Source: Spironucleus salmonicida
Taxonomy: Eukaryota > Fornicata > Diplomonadida > Hexamitidae
Direction: 5' to 3'
DNA: 64,000 nt
NCBI GenBank assembly: GCA_000497125.2
Contig: CM035321.1
Coordinates: forward strand, 958,001 to 1,022,000
A program made the translations under genes and the position numbers. Shown here piece after piece: positions 1-10,961 of the stretch. Numbering within the stretch: position 1 is the stretch's first letter; every line of letters starts with the position of its first letter. Below the pieces are notes generated by a model, which was not told the origin of the DNA, made no database searches, and worked only from the letters and a program-made list of their open reading frames with translations.

Positions 1-1
1 A

Positions 2-907
2 GACCAAATAACTACAAACAAGCGGTCATAGGACTAGATTCTTTTGAATCCATAGCCTTCCTTAGGCTCTCGAGAATCAGGTTTTCGTCATTTTGGTACT
101 GATAAAATAGCATAATAGTTTGCCGATTATAGTGAAATTGACAATGAAAGTCGGAATTTGAGCACTATTGACCCAATACAAAACTAGACCATGGATTCTA
201 ATAATACAAATGTAAACTTTGGAGTGGAATTGTGCGGCGTAACTCAAATTTCTGAGAGCGAAACTTTGAGCTACGGTCTGTAATAGAGCGTTCAGCATAG
301 CAAACTACCGTAATAGGTTAACAATATTTCGGAGACCATCAACTCGATTTCTGATGATTTACGTAATATAGCATGTAATTCGTAAGGTGCTGTGAGCAAG
401 GAACAGGTTAAAATTGACGAAATACCCAGCATTGAGGTTAGAAGTAGTATGTTTGAAGGAAAGTCGATGATAAATATTAATGATGACGTTCCTAGTATTG
501 ATATTAATAGCAACATGTTCGAAAGCAGAGTCAATATTCCTAAACTAGATGATGTACCGAGCTTGGAGGTCAAAAGTGGTGTGTTCGAAGTACAGTCCCT
601 TGTGAAAAACAGCGTAGATGGGGAAATACCTAGTATTGACGTTAACAGCCATATGTTTGAAAGTAAGCTCGGCAGTTAGGAAGTCCCGAGTATTGATGTT
701 TAAAGTGGTATGTTTGATACAAAGTCGATGAGAAATATTAATGATGAAGTTCCAAGCATTGACGTTAAAAGTGGTATGTTCGAAAGTAAGCTTAAGGAGG
801 TTTCGATAATAGAAATACCAATACCGTAGTAATAGTCTAACTAAAGCTAAATGCTAAGCTCAAGAAGAGAGAGCTTTAAGTAAGATTTTGAAAGCTTACT
901 AGATTGA
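2..907 (+). CDS. Partial repeat protein with PSIDVKSGMFES repeats (3' end)
   Basis: The frame is open from the first bases of the window to a TGA at 905-907 when TAA/TAG are read as Gln, giving about 301 residues of a protein whose start lies outside the window. An internal ATG at 191 could start a shorter form of 238 residues. The C-terminal half carries about six degenerate repeats of the type (E/D)VPSI(D/E)V(K/N)SxMFES, separated by 15-25 residues. No known domain was recognised. The protein is polar, Gln/Ser/Asn-rich, with no membrane segment. Both stop-like codons fall inside the repeat region, which supports the Gln code. The gene converges with the E2 gene on the other strand, 23 bp away. 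Confidence 0.7.
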
Positions 908-930
908 TAAAAATGTGAAAATTGTTATTA

Positions 931-1455
931 TCACTTTTCCTCATTTTCTTTTTCACCAATTAACTTATCCAATAACTCTACAAATGGACCGCTTTCGATG
1001 TTTTCCCAACTGTCCTCAACCACCTTTTGTACTCTCAAGTCATATGCGTTTCTATCCCTAACATACAATGAACTAGCTTCTGCATTAGCTGGGGATGCTG
1101 GATTAGGATCAACTAGTAATGATTATATTGATACTAGTACTGAGCTTACATCATATGCTGGTGACCACCTTTCTGCGAGAATATCTAAACAAATTCTTCC
1201 GTCATTATACACATTGGGGTGAAACATTTTAGTCTTAAATACAATTTTCGGAGGTTGGGTTGGATATCCATCTGGAAAGTTTATCTCTAAGCAAAGAGCG
1301 GCACCCTCCCATGGAGTGTCAGGAGGTCCTAAAATTACCGCTGCCCATGAACGTAAATCTTCCTTACGAGGAGAAGCTAGGAAATGTTCAGGAGCTGATT
1401 ACACAAGATTTCTAAAATCAGACATTAGACGTTTATCTGTAGTTTTATTAGACAT
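931..1455 (-). CDS. Ubiquitin-conjugating enzyme E2, Rad6/UBE2A-like
   Basis: The gene encodes 174 residues, a single UBC fold. The catalytic motif [15 protein letters not shown] places the active-site Cys at residue 89, close to Cys88 of Rad6, and the preceding HPN is intact. The segment [18 protein letters not shown] followed by DPNPASPAN is typical of the Rad6 group, as is the short N-terminus (about 12 residues before the first helix). Two in-frame TAA codons read as Gln, one of them in the conserved S-I-Q-S-L-L helix. E2 enzymes carry ubiquitin as a thioester from E1 to E3 ligases; Rad6 acts in histone H2B and PCNA ubiquitylation and in protein degradation. The C-terminus is short and acidic/lysine-rich (GEKENEEK). 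The family call is firm; the Rad6 subgroup is inferred from remembered motifs. Confidence 0.95.
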
Positions 1456-1521
1456 TTAAAGGAAAGAAATTAGATTAATAAAATTCTATTTATTATTATA
1501 TAAAAATATCTTAAGAAATAT

Positions 1522-1656
1522 TCATTTTTTGCGATATAAATTTTTAAGTAGACTCGAAACTTTTAATGTTTACTCTTAATTTATTGTAGGATCTATTACT
1601 GCTGTATTTCTTTTCCTAATAATTTCTTCTAAAGATAGTGCCTCGATTTTTCTCAT
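1522..1656 (-). CDS. Small ORF, 44 residues, unknown
   Basis: The reading frame starts with ATG at 1654-1656 and ends at TGA, with two TAA codons read as Gln. The product is basic and probably helical (it begins MRKIEALSLEEIIRKRNTAV). It is divergent from the LSm gene, and the 57 bp between the two start codons contain ATATTATATA, like the AT motif seen upstream of many genes here. In this AT-rich DNA with a single stop codon, chance frames of this size are common, so the call is weak. Confidence 0.3.
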
Positions 1657-1713
1657 TTAAACAATACTAAATATTATATAGAGGAGTAATTAATCTTCAA
1701 CCACTCTAAATTA

Positions 1714-1905
1714 ATGATACTTGACTCTTTTATTAAAAAATAGGTTATTGTTAAACTGATTTCCGGTACAACGTTAACTGGCATACTTCTTTAGGCAGAT
1801 AAAAATATGAATATTCTGTTAGACAAAGCCACGTCAACAGTATCTTCTACTCCTTAGTCTGCCCTTATCAAAGGCTCAAAGGTAACATATATTGGAATCG
1901 AGTGA
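1714..1905 (+). CDS. Sm-like (LSm) RNA-binding protein
   Basis: The product has 63 residues, a minimal Sm fold. The Sm1 motif is visible as VIVKLISGTTLTGILLQADK, followed by MNILLDKA, and the Sm2 motif as LIKGSKVTYIGIE, matching the I-R-G-x-x-V-x-Y-I pattern of the family. Sm and LSm proteins form hexa- or heptameric rings on U-rich RNA in the spliceosome, in mRNA decay or on snoRNA. Two TAG codons read as Gln. The start at 1714 is the first ATG downstream of ATATTATATA. Which LSm paralogue it is (LSm6-, SmF- or SmG-like) cannot be decided by eye. Confidence 0.85.
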
Positions 1906-1919
1906 TAAAAATATAGGTT

Positions 1920-2267
1920 TCAGTAACTCCAGTCATTAACTATGTCATGATCGTTGACTAAATACGCCCACTTTCTAGTCATGACATGCTAGAATACAAA
2001 CATGACAAGTGTAATTACAAACAACATACCTAACAATGTTGTTCTGTACTTCGCAGTAATGTAAGTCACCGCCGTAATGGCCAAGGAGCTGACCAAACAA
2101 ATCAACCCTTTGAAATTTTGATGGTAAAAAGTGAGTATGCAGTATAGCAACGAAATGCCGCACAACACGCACTGGCATAAGATAACAGCGGTCAGCTTCT
2201 TGTTAACCGGCTTTTGCATGTTGTAGTTGCCAAGCAGCTCCGAACAGATGGCCTTAAGTTCCGACAT
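1920..2267 (-). CDS. Small membrane protein of unknown function
   Basis: The gene encodes 115 residues ending in TGA; one TAG is read as Gln. After about 25 polar residues there are three hydrophobic stretches: around 26-48 (LTAVILCQCVLCGISLLYCI), 54-70 (GLICLVSSLAITAVTYI) and 76-92 (TTLLGMLFVITLVMFVF). A short polar C-terminus with Trp and Asp follows. A small ER subunit such as one of the signal peptidase complex would fit the topology, but no diagnostic motif was seen. It converges with the LSm gene, with 14 bp between stop codons. Confidence 0.7.
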
Positions 2268-2333
2268 CTTTAGAAGTGTAGAAAATTATTATTACATAAT
2301 TATTATATGGTATTTGTTATTAAATGAAATCGG

Positions 2334-3695
2334 TCACTCTTCACATAAATACGAAAACGGCTCCATTATTTCCGATTTAATTTCGTCATTTTGCGCTTCC
2401 ATTATATCAGTTGGTAAATCATTCGGTTTTTATATAATATCGATGTTTTCCACTCCTTTTTCAGTATTCTCAATTTCAACTTAATTTTGACTTTCCACTC
2501 CTTTTTCCTACTCCCAAAAAGCCGTCAAAACCGCCAAATTTTCAGCCTAAACGAACCCCGAAACGCGCTCCGCAAATCGCTCAATTTTCAAATTTTTCTC
2601 GCACAAACTTGATACGCAAATCAGCAATTCCTCGTTTTGACTTTGAATTGCATTTTCCACTCCAAATTTTTCAATTTCGCCTAGCAGCGAAAAGTGCCTA
2701 CAAAGCAGCGCAAACTGGTCCATTTTCTTGAATTCCTCACCGATTTCGTCCGAAATCGACTTATTGAACTAAAATTTGTAGATTTTCTCAATTTCTTGAT
2801 AGTTTTCCGCTCCTATTTTCGAGTAAAATTCGACGAAATACTCGCTGTGCACAACATCTGAACTGATGTTCTTATGCAAATTTTAGATAGTTTTTTCGAC
2901 CTCAAAAAGCTGATTTTCGACGTGCAAATTGGCCAGAATTTGCGTGCAAATCGAGTCCCCGAAGAGGCCCGCCAGGAAGTCCTCGTAGCGCTCCCTGCGG
3001 CTCTCCTCGACGATCTGCCGAGCGAGCGAAAATTCGGCTCGCGGGAGCGAAATGAGCGCGAAAGCGATGCCTTTCCGGTCCCCAGCCGCCAGCGCGCGCA
3101 GGACGTTCAGGTAGCGCCTCTGGAACATCATTTGAGCGATTGCGGGGCTGCGTTTCACAAAATCGGAATTTCGCATTTTTCTCCGGACTTCTGCCGGATC
3201 CCGTGAAATAATTTTTAGCAAATTTGAGTTATTGGAGTGGAAAGTTGAATTTGAATTGAAAATAATTTTTTCATTTTAGGTGATATTGATAGTTTGAGGA
3301 GAATTAAAATTAGGGGTAGAATTAAAATTAGGAGTAGAATTAGTATCATCACAATTACCATCAGAATCAGATAGCTCATCTAAGAACGTCAAAGGTTCGT
3401 CGATGACAGCTTCAACTTCGGATTTGGAGAGCGAGACACCGAAAATGCCGCAGAGGCGCCCCAGCGTAGCGAGCTTCTACTGTTTTGCAGCATTCCGCAG
3501 TGTGTCGCGCACCTGGTTCCGGAAGCGGCAGAAGAGCGCGTCCAGCGGTGCGTGGCGGCGCGCGGCCTGCACCTCCGCTTGACGCAGCAGCGCGACCTTC
3601 TTGATCTGCAGTAGGCCCTGGTGCAGCGATTTCTGCGGCTGCAGGCCGTGGATCGCGAGCAGCGAGTTGACGAGCGCGGCGGTCTGGGCGTCCAT
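2334..3695 (-). CDS. Helical protein of unknown function, 453 residues
   Basis: One frame runs from ATG at 3693-3695 to TGA at 2334-2336, crossing several TAA/TAG codons. The N-terminal 70 residues and residues around 170-240 are GC-rich and helical; between them lies a low-complexity Asn/Ser/Thr linker (STPNFN repeated twice). The C-terminal third is acidic and Glu/Gln-rich. No domain was recognised. A start further downstream at ATG 3174-3176 would give 280 residues; the upstream start is preferred because the frame and the coding-like composition continue to it. It is transcribed in the same direction as the neighbours on both sides. Confidence 0.7.
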
Positions 3696-3774
3696 ATTCT
3701 GAAGTGGAGTGGAATTTTTAATATATCATTATTATATCTTAATATACAATATATATCAAAATTCTGCAAATCGC

Positions 3775-4284
3775 TCAATCCTCGAAAACGGCGTTTCCGA
3801 CCACAGTGCAGCGCTGCCGCTACCGCAGCAGCACGCAACTCTCCACCTGGCCCTTGCTCCACCTGCGCAATTTCACGCTCGCGAAAAGCGCGTAAACGGG
3901 CCCCAGCAGCGGCCCCCAATTGAACTCAATCGATAGGTACTGGCCCTGTTTCAGCGTCTTCACGCAGTGCTCATCTTTGAATTCTGAGGCCAAATTCAGC
4001 GGAATTTGCGAGAGATTTTCGAGCTCAAAAGGAGCGAAAAATGAATTTCTGGGCCGAATTCTGAAAGTGGAAAGGGGCCGTTTTGATCCGGAAAAATGCC
4101 GGACGGATTTGTTTGTGGCGTTCGCGTAAAGCGCCGGGAGGCGCGTAAGTTTCGGCTGCGCGAACACGAAGGCCGTTTTGGGCACCTGGCGGACTTTCAC
4201 GGTCGTGGGCTGCAGGATGCTTAGTTTGAGGGATAGGAGGGCTAGGAGTGAGAGGAGGGCTAGGAGGGATAGGGGGGAGAGCAT
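3775..4284 (-). CDS. Predicted secreted or ER-lumenal protein, unknown
   Basis: The gene encodes 169 residues ending in TGA; one TAG is read as Gln. The N-terminus is a clear signal peptide or signal anchor (MLSPLSLLALLSLLALLSLK), after which there is no further membrane segment. The mature part is basic, with a mixed beta-like pattern and three Cys residues near the C-terminus. The position of a cleavage site cannot be fixed. No family was recognised. It lies 79 bp upstream of the 453-residue gene on the same strand. Confidence 0.7.
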
Positions 4285-4485
4285 TTCTGGGTGTGGAAGG
4301 GAGGGAAATATTGGGTATTATGATATAATAATTGTATAATTGATTAAATTTGGGTGGAAGGGAGGGAAATATTTGATAGCTTATAAAGTTATTATTATAT
4401 GATAATAAATGTATATAAAGGATATAAAAATATAATTATCATTATTATATAAAAATAAATATCTCATTATTATATATTATGATAA

Positions 4486-4617
4486 ATGTATTTAATAATC
4501 TTTCTAGCAGTCGTTTTAGGATCGGCTGGCAGCAAATTGTAGAGTTGGAGTAAAGCTGGGTTGTTTAGCAGAATTTAGGCATGTTAGGGGGTAGCGTATT
4601 CAGAAAGGAAATAGTGA
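4486..4617 (+). CDS. Small ORF with signal-peptide-like N-terminus
   Basis: The frame of 43 residues starts MYLIIFLAVVLGSAGS, which resembles a secretory signal peptide, and stops at TGA after about 25 polar residues. It may be a real micropeptide, a decayed copy of a secreted protein gene, or chance. The next gene downstream also begins with a leucine-rich signal peptide. Confidence 0.25.
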
Positions 4618-4680
4618 GAAAATAATTAATTATAATATAATATTGTGTTTGCCGTAGTAACGTCATATTTCGTTTCAATA

Positions 4681-5823
4681 ATGCTGCTTCTGCTGCTTAG
4701 CTAGGAGACAGTTTTTTCACAGTAAATACCTGTTAATATTGCTAATGACAGCGATACATAGTCTGAGCAGGTTCCAGCTCCATTGCCCATCATAGCAGTA
4801 GTTGGAACTATTAAATAGCACACTTAAATTTTTGACAGCTATAATTCTACTAATTCTACATCCAACGCTAAATTTAGCTCCTTTTTGCAAAATTTGGGAT
4901 ACGAAATTCCATACTCGTTTTAAAATTACGCCCCTGATAGCTTTGACATAAAAGTATTTACTTTAACAGGGAAGGACTCTGTGGCTAAAGCTATTAATTA
5001 GACTTTAATTGATCTCAAAGTTGATACTAAATTTATTGAATTCTCGGATAAATTCCCAAGTTCTATCTCTGTAGAGATGGTCCATTAACAACAAGAGGAT
5101 AGTGAAGAAGAAATTGAACACGAAAAAGAATTGTTTTCAAATACTGATTCATTCTTCTAGATAAATTATAAATACATCTATAAGCAAAAATATCCTTTAA
5201 TGCAGGCTAGTCATGTATTTTTAGACTCACAAATAAATGAAAATGCTATCAGATTTATTTTAGAGGGAGTTGGCTCGAAGACGGCTATTTACGTCTAAGA
5301 AGGGGATGAAGATAAGCTTCTTTCATTAATATAAAAAATGAAAGTTAAGAAAGATGCAAATGTTATGAAATTTTTACAGCTCTCCTAAAACTCAGCAAAT
5401 AATTTTCTAGAATCAATTTGCAAGCTGTCTAACTAAACAGACTGTGAGGACTTGAAGCTACCAGTTAAAAATGTTGATTCTTATAAGATGATTTTTGGCG
5501 CGCTTCACAATGTTTTCCACGCTGAAAATATTCTTATCAAGGCTGATAAGCAGCTATTATCATTGTCTGGCGTGGGGCTAGTTGAGGTTGATAATAAACT
5601 CAGCCACAACACGAATGAATTTTTAAGCTGCTTTGCCACGAGCGATGTTGCCGATATTGAAGCCAAAATCGAACATTGCGGCTTTGTCGAAATTTGTTAA
5701 GCCAAAGGTGTTTTCTGCAGTCCTAAGGAGAGGAAGAGACTCGAGCAGATCAGCTACGTGAGCTAAAAGTGGATCGTCAAGGGCGCGTAGCCAGTGCACG
5801 ACGAGGCTTAAACAGAATTATGA
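4681..5823 (+). CDS. Predicted secreted protein of unknown function, 380 residues
   Basis: The gene starts with a short hydrophobic leader (MLLLLLSQETVFSQ), and the rest is soluble, acidic and without membrane segments. More than a dozen TAA/TAG codons read as Gln before the TGA at 5821-5823. No domain was recognised. Base composition changes inside the gene: the first 260 codons are AT-rich, while from about 5,470 the codons become GC-rich up to the end. The gene is followed by the long coiled-coil gene 71 bp downstream on the same strand. Confidence 0.7.
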
Positions 5824-5894
5824 CTGGTTAATTTTTCATGTATTTCTTTATCTTTCCATATATTCTTATTGTTCCTTTATTTTACTTCCGAAAA

Positions 5895-8800
5895 ATGGAC
5901 CACACACAAAAGGTGTTTGAGCTTGTCAAGGCTCAGACTAATCTCCGAATCGAGCTACAACGCGCAACTAAAGAGTCCTTTGAACTGCGCGAGGCCAACA
6001 CATAGCTGGCTCGCGAAAACAGAGAATTGCGCAGTAGCGTAAATGGTGAATTACAGGTTCCAGAGGCCGATAGCACCCGTAGTACATCCACAAACAGCGA
6101 ATTAACGAAGTTCTAGACCGAATTTTAGGTACAAATCCAGGATCTCCGTGCGCTCGTTTTTCAAACCTCCTAGAGCCTCAATTTCGCCGATTTCCAGCGC
6201 ACATCAGAGACAGTAATCGAGGAATTATCCACAATGCTTCTCGCGGCGCGAGCAGAGGCGGAGGAGATTTTGGCATCGCTCCAGGACGCCTACGCGCGCC
6301 AAAATGACGAGCTGCGCTAACGAACGCATACGCTGACCGCCCTAAGTGTGAAATTTACCGCATTGACGCGAGAGGTGCAGGAGCGCTTCTCACATCAGGC
6401 ACTTCTGGACCAGAGCATGCTGCAGCAGCTGTAACTGGAGCTGCGTGAGAAAGCGTCCGTTCTCGAGTCAGTCGTTTAGGAGGCTGATTTGTTGCGCACA
6501 TGCAGCGAAGAGAACAACGCGAAAATGCGAGAAATGGAATAAACAATCCAACAAAAAACTTCTAAAATTAAAGAGTAGGAATAGTATATAGTCCAAGTAG
6601 AAGCCGAAATCGCCGAAAATCGTGTGAGCGCTGCGGAGACCAAAACACAACTGCGAGAGCTATTTGAGGCCATCCGCGAGGCCCCTGAGAATGCAACACC
6701 GACGAGCACGCAAGAAATAGCGTTCTGCGACCTGCGCGCTGCCGTTAGCCAGTTGGTATAACGCGAAAAGCAGCTCTGCAGCGAAAGTGATGTAAGCCGC
6801 GAAACGCTCGCTGCGGTGCGCGCGAACCTCTCAAGGTCACAGGGCGAGTTTGTCGACCAGTAACAGAAAATTTTACTGATATAAGAGCAGGCCACGCAGC
6901 TGGAGCTGCAGAACAGCCAGTTTCTGCTCTAGTAGGAGCTGGGCCAGCGGTAGACACAGCTTTTGGGCGAGCAAATCGGCTCCCAGGAACGAACAATTTT
7001 ACTGCTATAAGAGAAAGTGTAGGCGCAGGCCCTCACCGCCGAAACGCTCGTCGCCGAATCGCGCGAAAAGCAGCTCCAAATCGACGCGCTTTTGACTGAA
7101 AACCGAGTTTGTTATATTAGTTAGGAAGCGCTAAAAAGCGATTTTTCTGCTCTATAATCCGCGCAGGCGGCGAGTATCCTGCGCTACGAAAGCTAGATTA
7201 CGCAGGAGCGTCAACATCTACAGGAACTCCATCTGCAGAGCGTAAAATAGGCGCAGGAAACTCAAGAAACATTGATTGCGGCCAAAGATCAAAAAGTACT
7301 GGAAATTTCACATGAGAACTCCACGCTCCAAACAGCAGTAACCTCCCAAACCGCCCAAATAACCTCCCTGCAAGCTGAGAACTCCACGCTCCAAACAGCA
7401 GTAACCTCCCAAACCGCCCAATTAACCTCCCTGCAAGCTGAGAACTCCACGCTCCAAACAGCAGTAACCTCCCAAACCGCCCAATTAACCTCCCTGCAAG
7501 CTGAGAACTCCACGCTCCAAACAGCAGTAACCTCCCAAACCGCCCAATTAACCTCCCTGCAAGCTGAGAACTCCACGCTCCAAACAGCAGTAACCTCCCA
7601 AACCGCCCAAATAACCTCCCTGCAAGCTGAGAACTCCACGCTCCAAACAGCAGTAACCTCCCAAACCGCCCAATTAACCTCCCTGCAAGCTGAGAACTCC
7701 ACGCTCCAAACAGCAGTAACCTCCCAAACCGCCCAATTAACCTCCCTGCAAGCTGAGAACTCCACGCTCCAAACAGCAGTAACCTCCCAAACCGCCCAAT
7801 TAACCTCCCTGCAAGCTGAGAACTCCACGCTCCAAACAGCAGTAACCTCCCAGACCGCCCAATTAACCTCCCTGCAAGCTGAGAACTCCACGCTCCAAAC
7901 AGCAGTAACCTCCCAGACCGCCCAATTAACCTCCCTGCAAGCTGAGAACTCCACGCTCCAAACAGCAGTAACCTCCCAGAACATATAAATTGACTCCCAG
8001 AATGTCGAATTAACCTCCCAGACCGCCCAAATAACCGCCCTGCAAGCTGAGAACTCCACGCTCCAAACAGCAGTAACCTCCCAAACCGCCCAATTAACCT
8101 CCCTGCAAGCTGAGAACTCCACGCTCCAAACAGCAGTAACCTCCCAGACCGCCCAATTAACCTCCCTGCAAGCTGAGAACTCCACGCTCCAAACAGCAGT
8201 AACCTCCCAGACCGCCCAAATAACCGCCCTGCAAGCTGAGAACTCCACGCTCCAAACAGCAGTAACCTCCCAGAACATATAAATTGACTCCCAGAATGTC
8301 GAATTAACCTCCCAGACCGCCCAAATAACCGCCCTGCAAGCTGAGAACTCCACGCTCCAAACAGCAGTAACCTCCCAGAACATATAAATTGACTCCCAGA
8401 ATGTCGAATTAACCTCCCAGACCGCCCAAATAACCGCCCTGCAAGCTGAGAACTCCACGCTCCAAACAGCAGTAACCTCCCAAACCGCCCAATTAACCTC
8501 CCTGCAAGCTGAGAACTCCACGCTCCAAACAGCAGTAACCTCCCAGACCGCCCAAATAACCGCCCTGCAAGCTGAGAACTCCACGCTCCAAACAGCAGTA
8601 ACCTCCCAGAACATATAAATTGACTCCCAGAATGTCGAATTAACCTCCCAAACCGCCCAATTAACCTCCCTGCAAGCTGAGAACTCCACGCTCCAAACAG
8701 CAGTAACCTCCCAGACCGCCCAAATAACCGCCCTGCAAGCTGAGAACTCCACGCTCCAAACAGCAGTAACCTCCCAGAACATATAAATTGACTCCCAGAA

Positions 8801-10961
8801 TGTCGAATTAACCTCCCAAACCGCCCAATTAACCTCCCTGCAAGCTGAGAACTCCACGCTCCAAACAGCAGTAACCTCCCAGACCGCCCAAATAACCGCC
8901 CTGCAAGCTGAGAACTCCACGCTCCAAACAGCAGTAACCTCCCAGAACATATAAATTGACTCCCAGAATGTCGAATTAACCTCCCAAACCGCCCAATTAA
9001 CCTCCCTGCAAGCTGAGAACTCCACGCTCCAAACAGCAGTAACCTCCCAGACCGCCCAAATAACCGCCCTGCAAACTGAGAACTCCACGCTCCAAACAGC
9101 AGTAACCTCCCAGAACATATAAATTGACTCCCAGAATGTCGAATTAACCTCCCAAACCGCCCAATTAACCTCCCTGCAAGCTGAGAACTCCACGCTCCAA
9201 ACAGCAGTAACCTCCCAGACCGCCCAAATAACCGCCCTGCAAGCTGAGAACTCCACGCTCCAAACAGCAGTAACCTCCCAGAACATATAAATTGACTCCC
9301 AGAATGTCGAATTAACCTCCCAGACCGCCCAAATAACCGCCCTGCAAGCTGAGAACTCCACGCTCCAAACAGCAGTAACCTCCCAAACCGCCCAATTAAC
9401 CTCCCTGCAAGCTGAGAACTCCACGCTCCAAACAGCAGTAACCTCCCAGACCGCCCAAATAACCGCCCTGCAAGCTGAGAACTCCACGCTCCAAACAGCA
9501 GTAACCTCCCAGAACATATAAATTGACTCCCAGAATGTCGAATTAACCTCCCAAACCGCCCAATTAACCTCCCTGCAAGCTGAGAACTCCACGCTCCAAA
9601 CAGCAGTAACCTCCCAGACCGCCCAAATAACCGCCCTGCAAGCTGAGAACTCCACGCTCCAAACAGCAGTAACCTCCCAGAACATATAAATTGACTCCCA
9701 GAATGTCGAATTAACCTCCCAAACCGCCCAATTAACCTCCCTGCAAGCTGAGAACTCCACGCTCCAAACAGCAGTAACCTCCCAGACCGCCCAAATAACC
9801 GCCCTGCAAACTGAGAACTCCACGCTCCAAACAGCAGTAACCTCCCAGAACATATAAATTGACTCCCAGAATGTCGAATTAACCTCCCAAACCGCCCAAT
9901 TAACCACCCAAATTCACTCCCTCGAAACGCTCCAAAACCTGGAAAATGAAGTGGAAAAATGCAAAAATATCATAAAATTGCTCGGCGAAAATCTGTAAAA
10001 AACTGCCGCCTAGCTCCAATTCGCTGAAATGGCGCTGGCTGAGCGCGTGCGCGAGTACGACGTTTTGCGCGAGCAGGTAGCCGTTTTTGCCGAAAATGTC
10101 GGAAATTTCTCGAAATTTGGAGCGGAAAATGCGAATTAGCTGTTGTTTCTGCGAGGCCAGAGCGCGAAAACGTCTGATATAACGGAATTAGCGCAGCTGG
10201 CTAATGATGAATTTGCGCGCAAAATGGCAGATTTTGAGAAGCTGCAGAGCGAAAATAGCGGTTTAACTGAGCAGATTCTGACTTTATAAGTTAAATTAGC
10301 GACGCTTCAGGCCGAATTGGGCGCGTAAAATGACGCGTTTTCGGCATCTTAAACGCAGAACAATTTGAATCTTAAGAAACTTGAAATTTTAAGTCTCCAA
10401 AACGCTGCGCTTCAGCGGTAGGTAGGCGGGGCAGAGCGCTAAGGAGAAGCCTTGGTTTCGCTAGAATAGTCGAATAAACAGAATATAGAGCTGATATAAA
10501 AGCTGCAAAATCAGAACGAAAAGGTTAATTTGAAGCTCGTTTAGCTCACTGAAATTTCGCAAAATTAGGATGGAAATGCGCTTTCTGAAATATTAACCGA
10601 ATAATATTAGAATATTCCATTTTGCTTATATGAATATTGCGTAGAAAATAATGTTGTTAATCCTAAAACTTCGGCCAAGTTAAAAATGAAGCTTTTACAA
10701 GACAAAATGTAGCTATAAGCAATTTCTAAAGAGCTAAAAATTGATATGAAAGGATTAAAATATACGATTTTAGATAGGGCTGGGGATGACGGTAAGATGT
10801 CTGATATTGAATATTTATTGCATTGTGTCAAGACAATGAAGGTAAAAATTTCAGAAAAATTAGATAATTTTATCACGTATGTGAATGACAGATTTGATGA
10901 AGATAAGAATAACGTTTTAGCCAGCTTTGAAATCCTCAAAGTGAAGCTTGAAGCTGTATGA
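5895..10961 (+). CDS. Giant coiled-coil protein with internal heptad repeats
   Basis: One frame of 1,688 residues runs from ATG 5895 to TGA 10959-10961 and contains a large number of TAA/TAG codons, all at positions suited to Gln. The whole protein is predicted coiled coil, rich in Gln, Glu, Leu and Ala. Residues about 474-1336 consist of nearly identical repeats (separate entry). The last 75 residues are different: they start LKYTILDRAGDDG and continue as a helical tail. This tail shares its KYxILDRA core with the two coiled-coil genes downstream. Such proteins are usually structural, for example at basal bodies or cytoskeletal fibres, but that is only a family-level guess. The last 370 bp are AT-rich, unlike the rest of the gene. 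Confidence 0.85.
7314..9902 (+). repeat. In-frame 63/105-bp tandem repeat, heptad-preserving
   Basis: The repeat unit is 63 bp (21 residues, starting ENSTLQTAVTSQ). A longer variant of 105 bp (35 residues) carries an insert that begins NIQIDSQNVELTSQ. From about 8,635 the two alternate as a 168-bp (56-residue) higher-order unit with very little divergence. All lengths (21, 35, 14, 56 residues) are multiples of seven, so the coiled-coil register is kept. The 105-bp variant contains ATA-TAA-ATT, so the same TAA is reused as a sense codon about ten times. Confidence 0.95.

Noticed and set aside
3389-3919. 176-residue Arg/Ser-rich minus ORF
   Set aside because: Shadow spanning parts of two real genes in another frame; composition is that of out-of-frame GC-rich DNA.
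7289-9907. 872-residue minus-strand ORF opposite the coiled-coil repeat
   Set aside because: It is an antisense shadow kept open by the 63-bp periodicity; the + strand frame is continuous with unique coiled-coil sequence on both sides.
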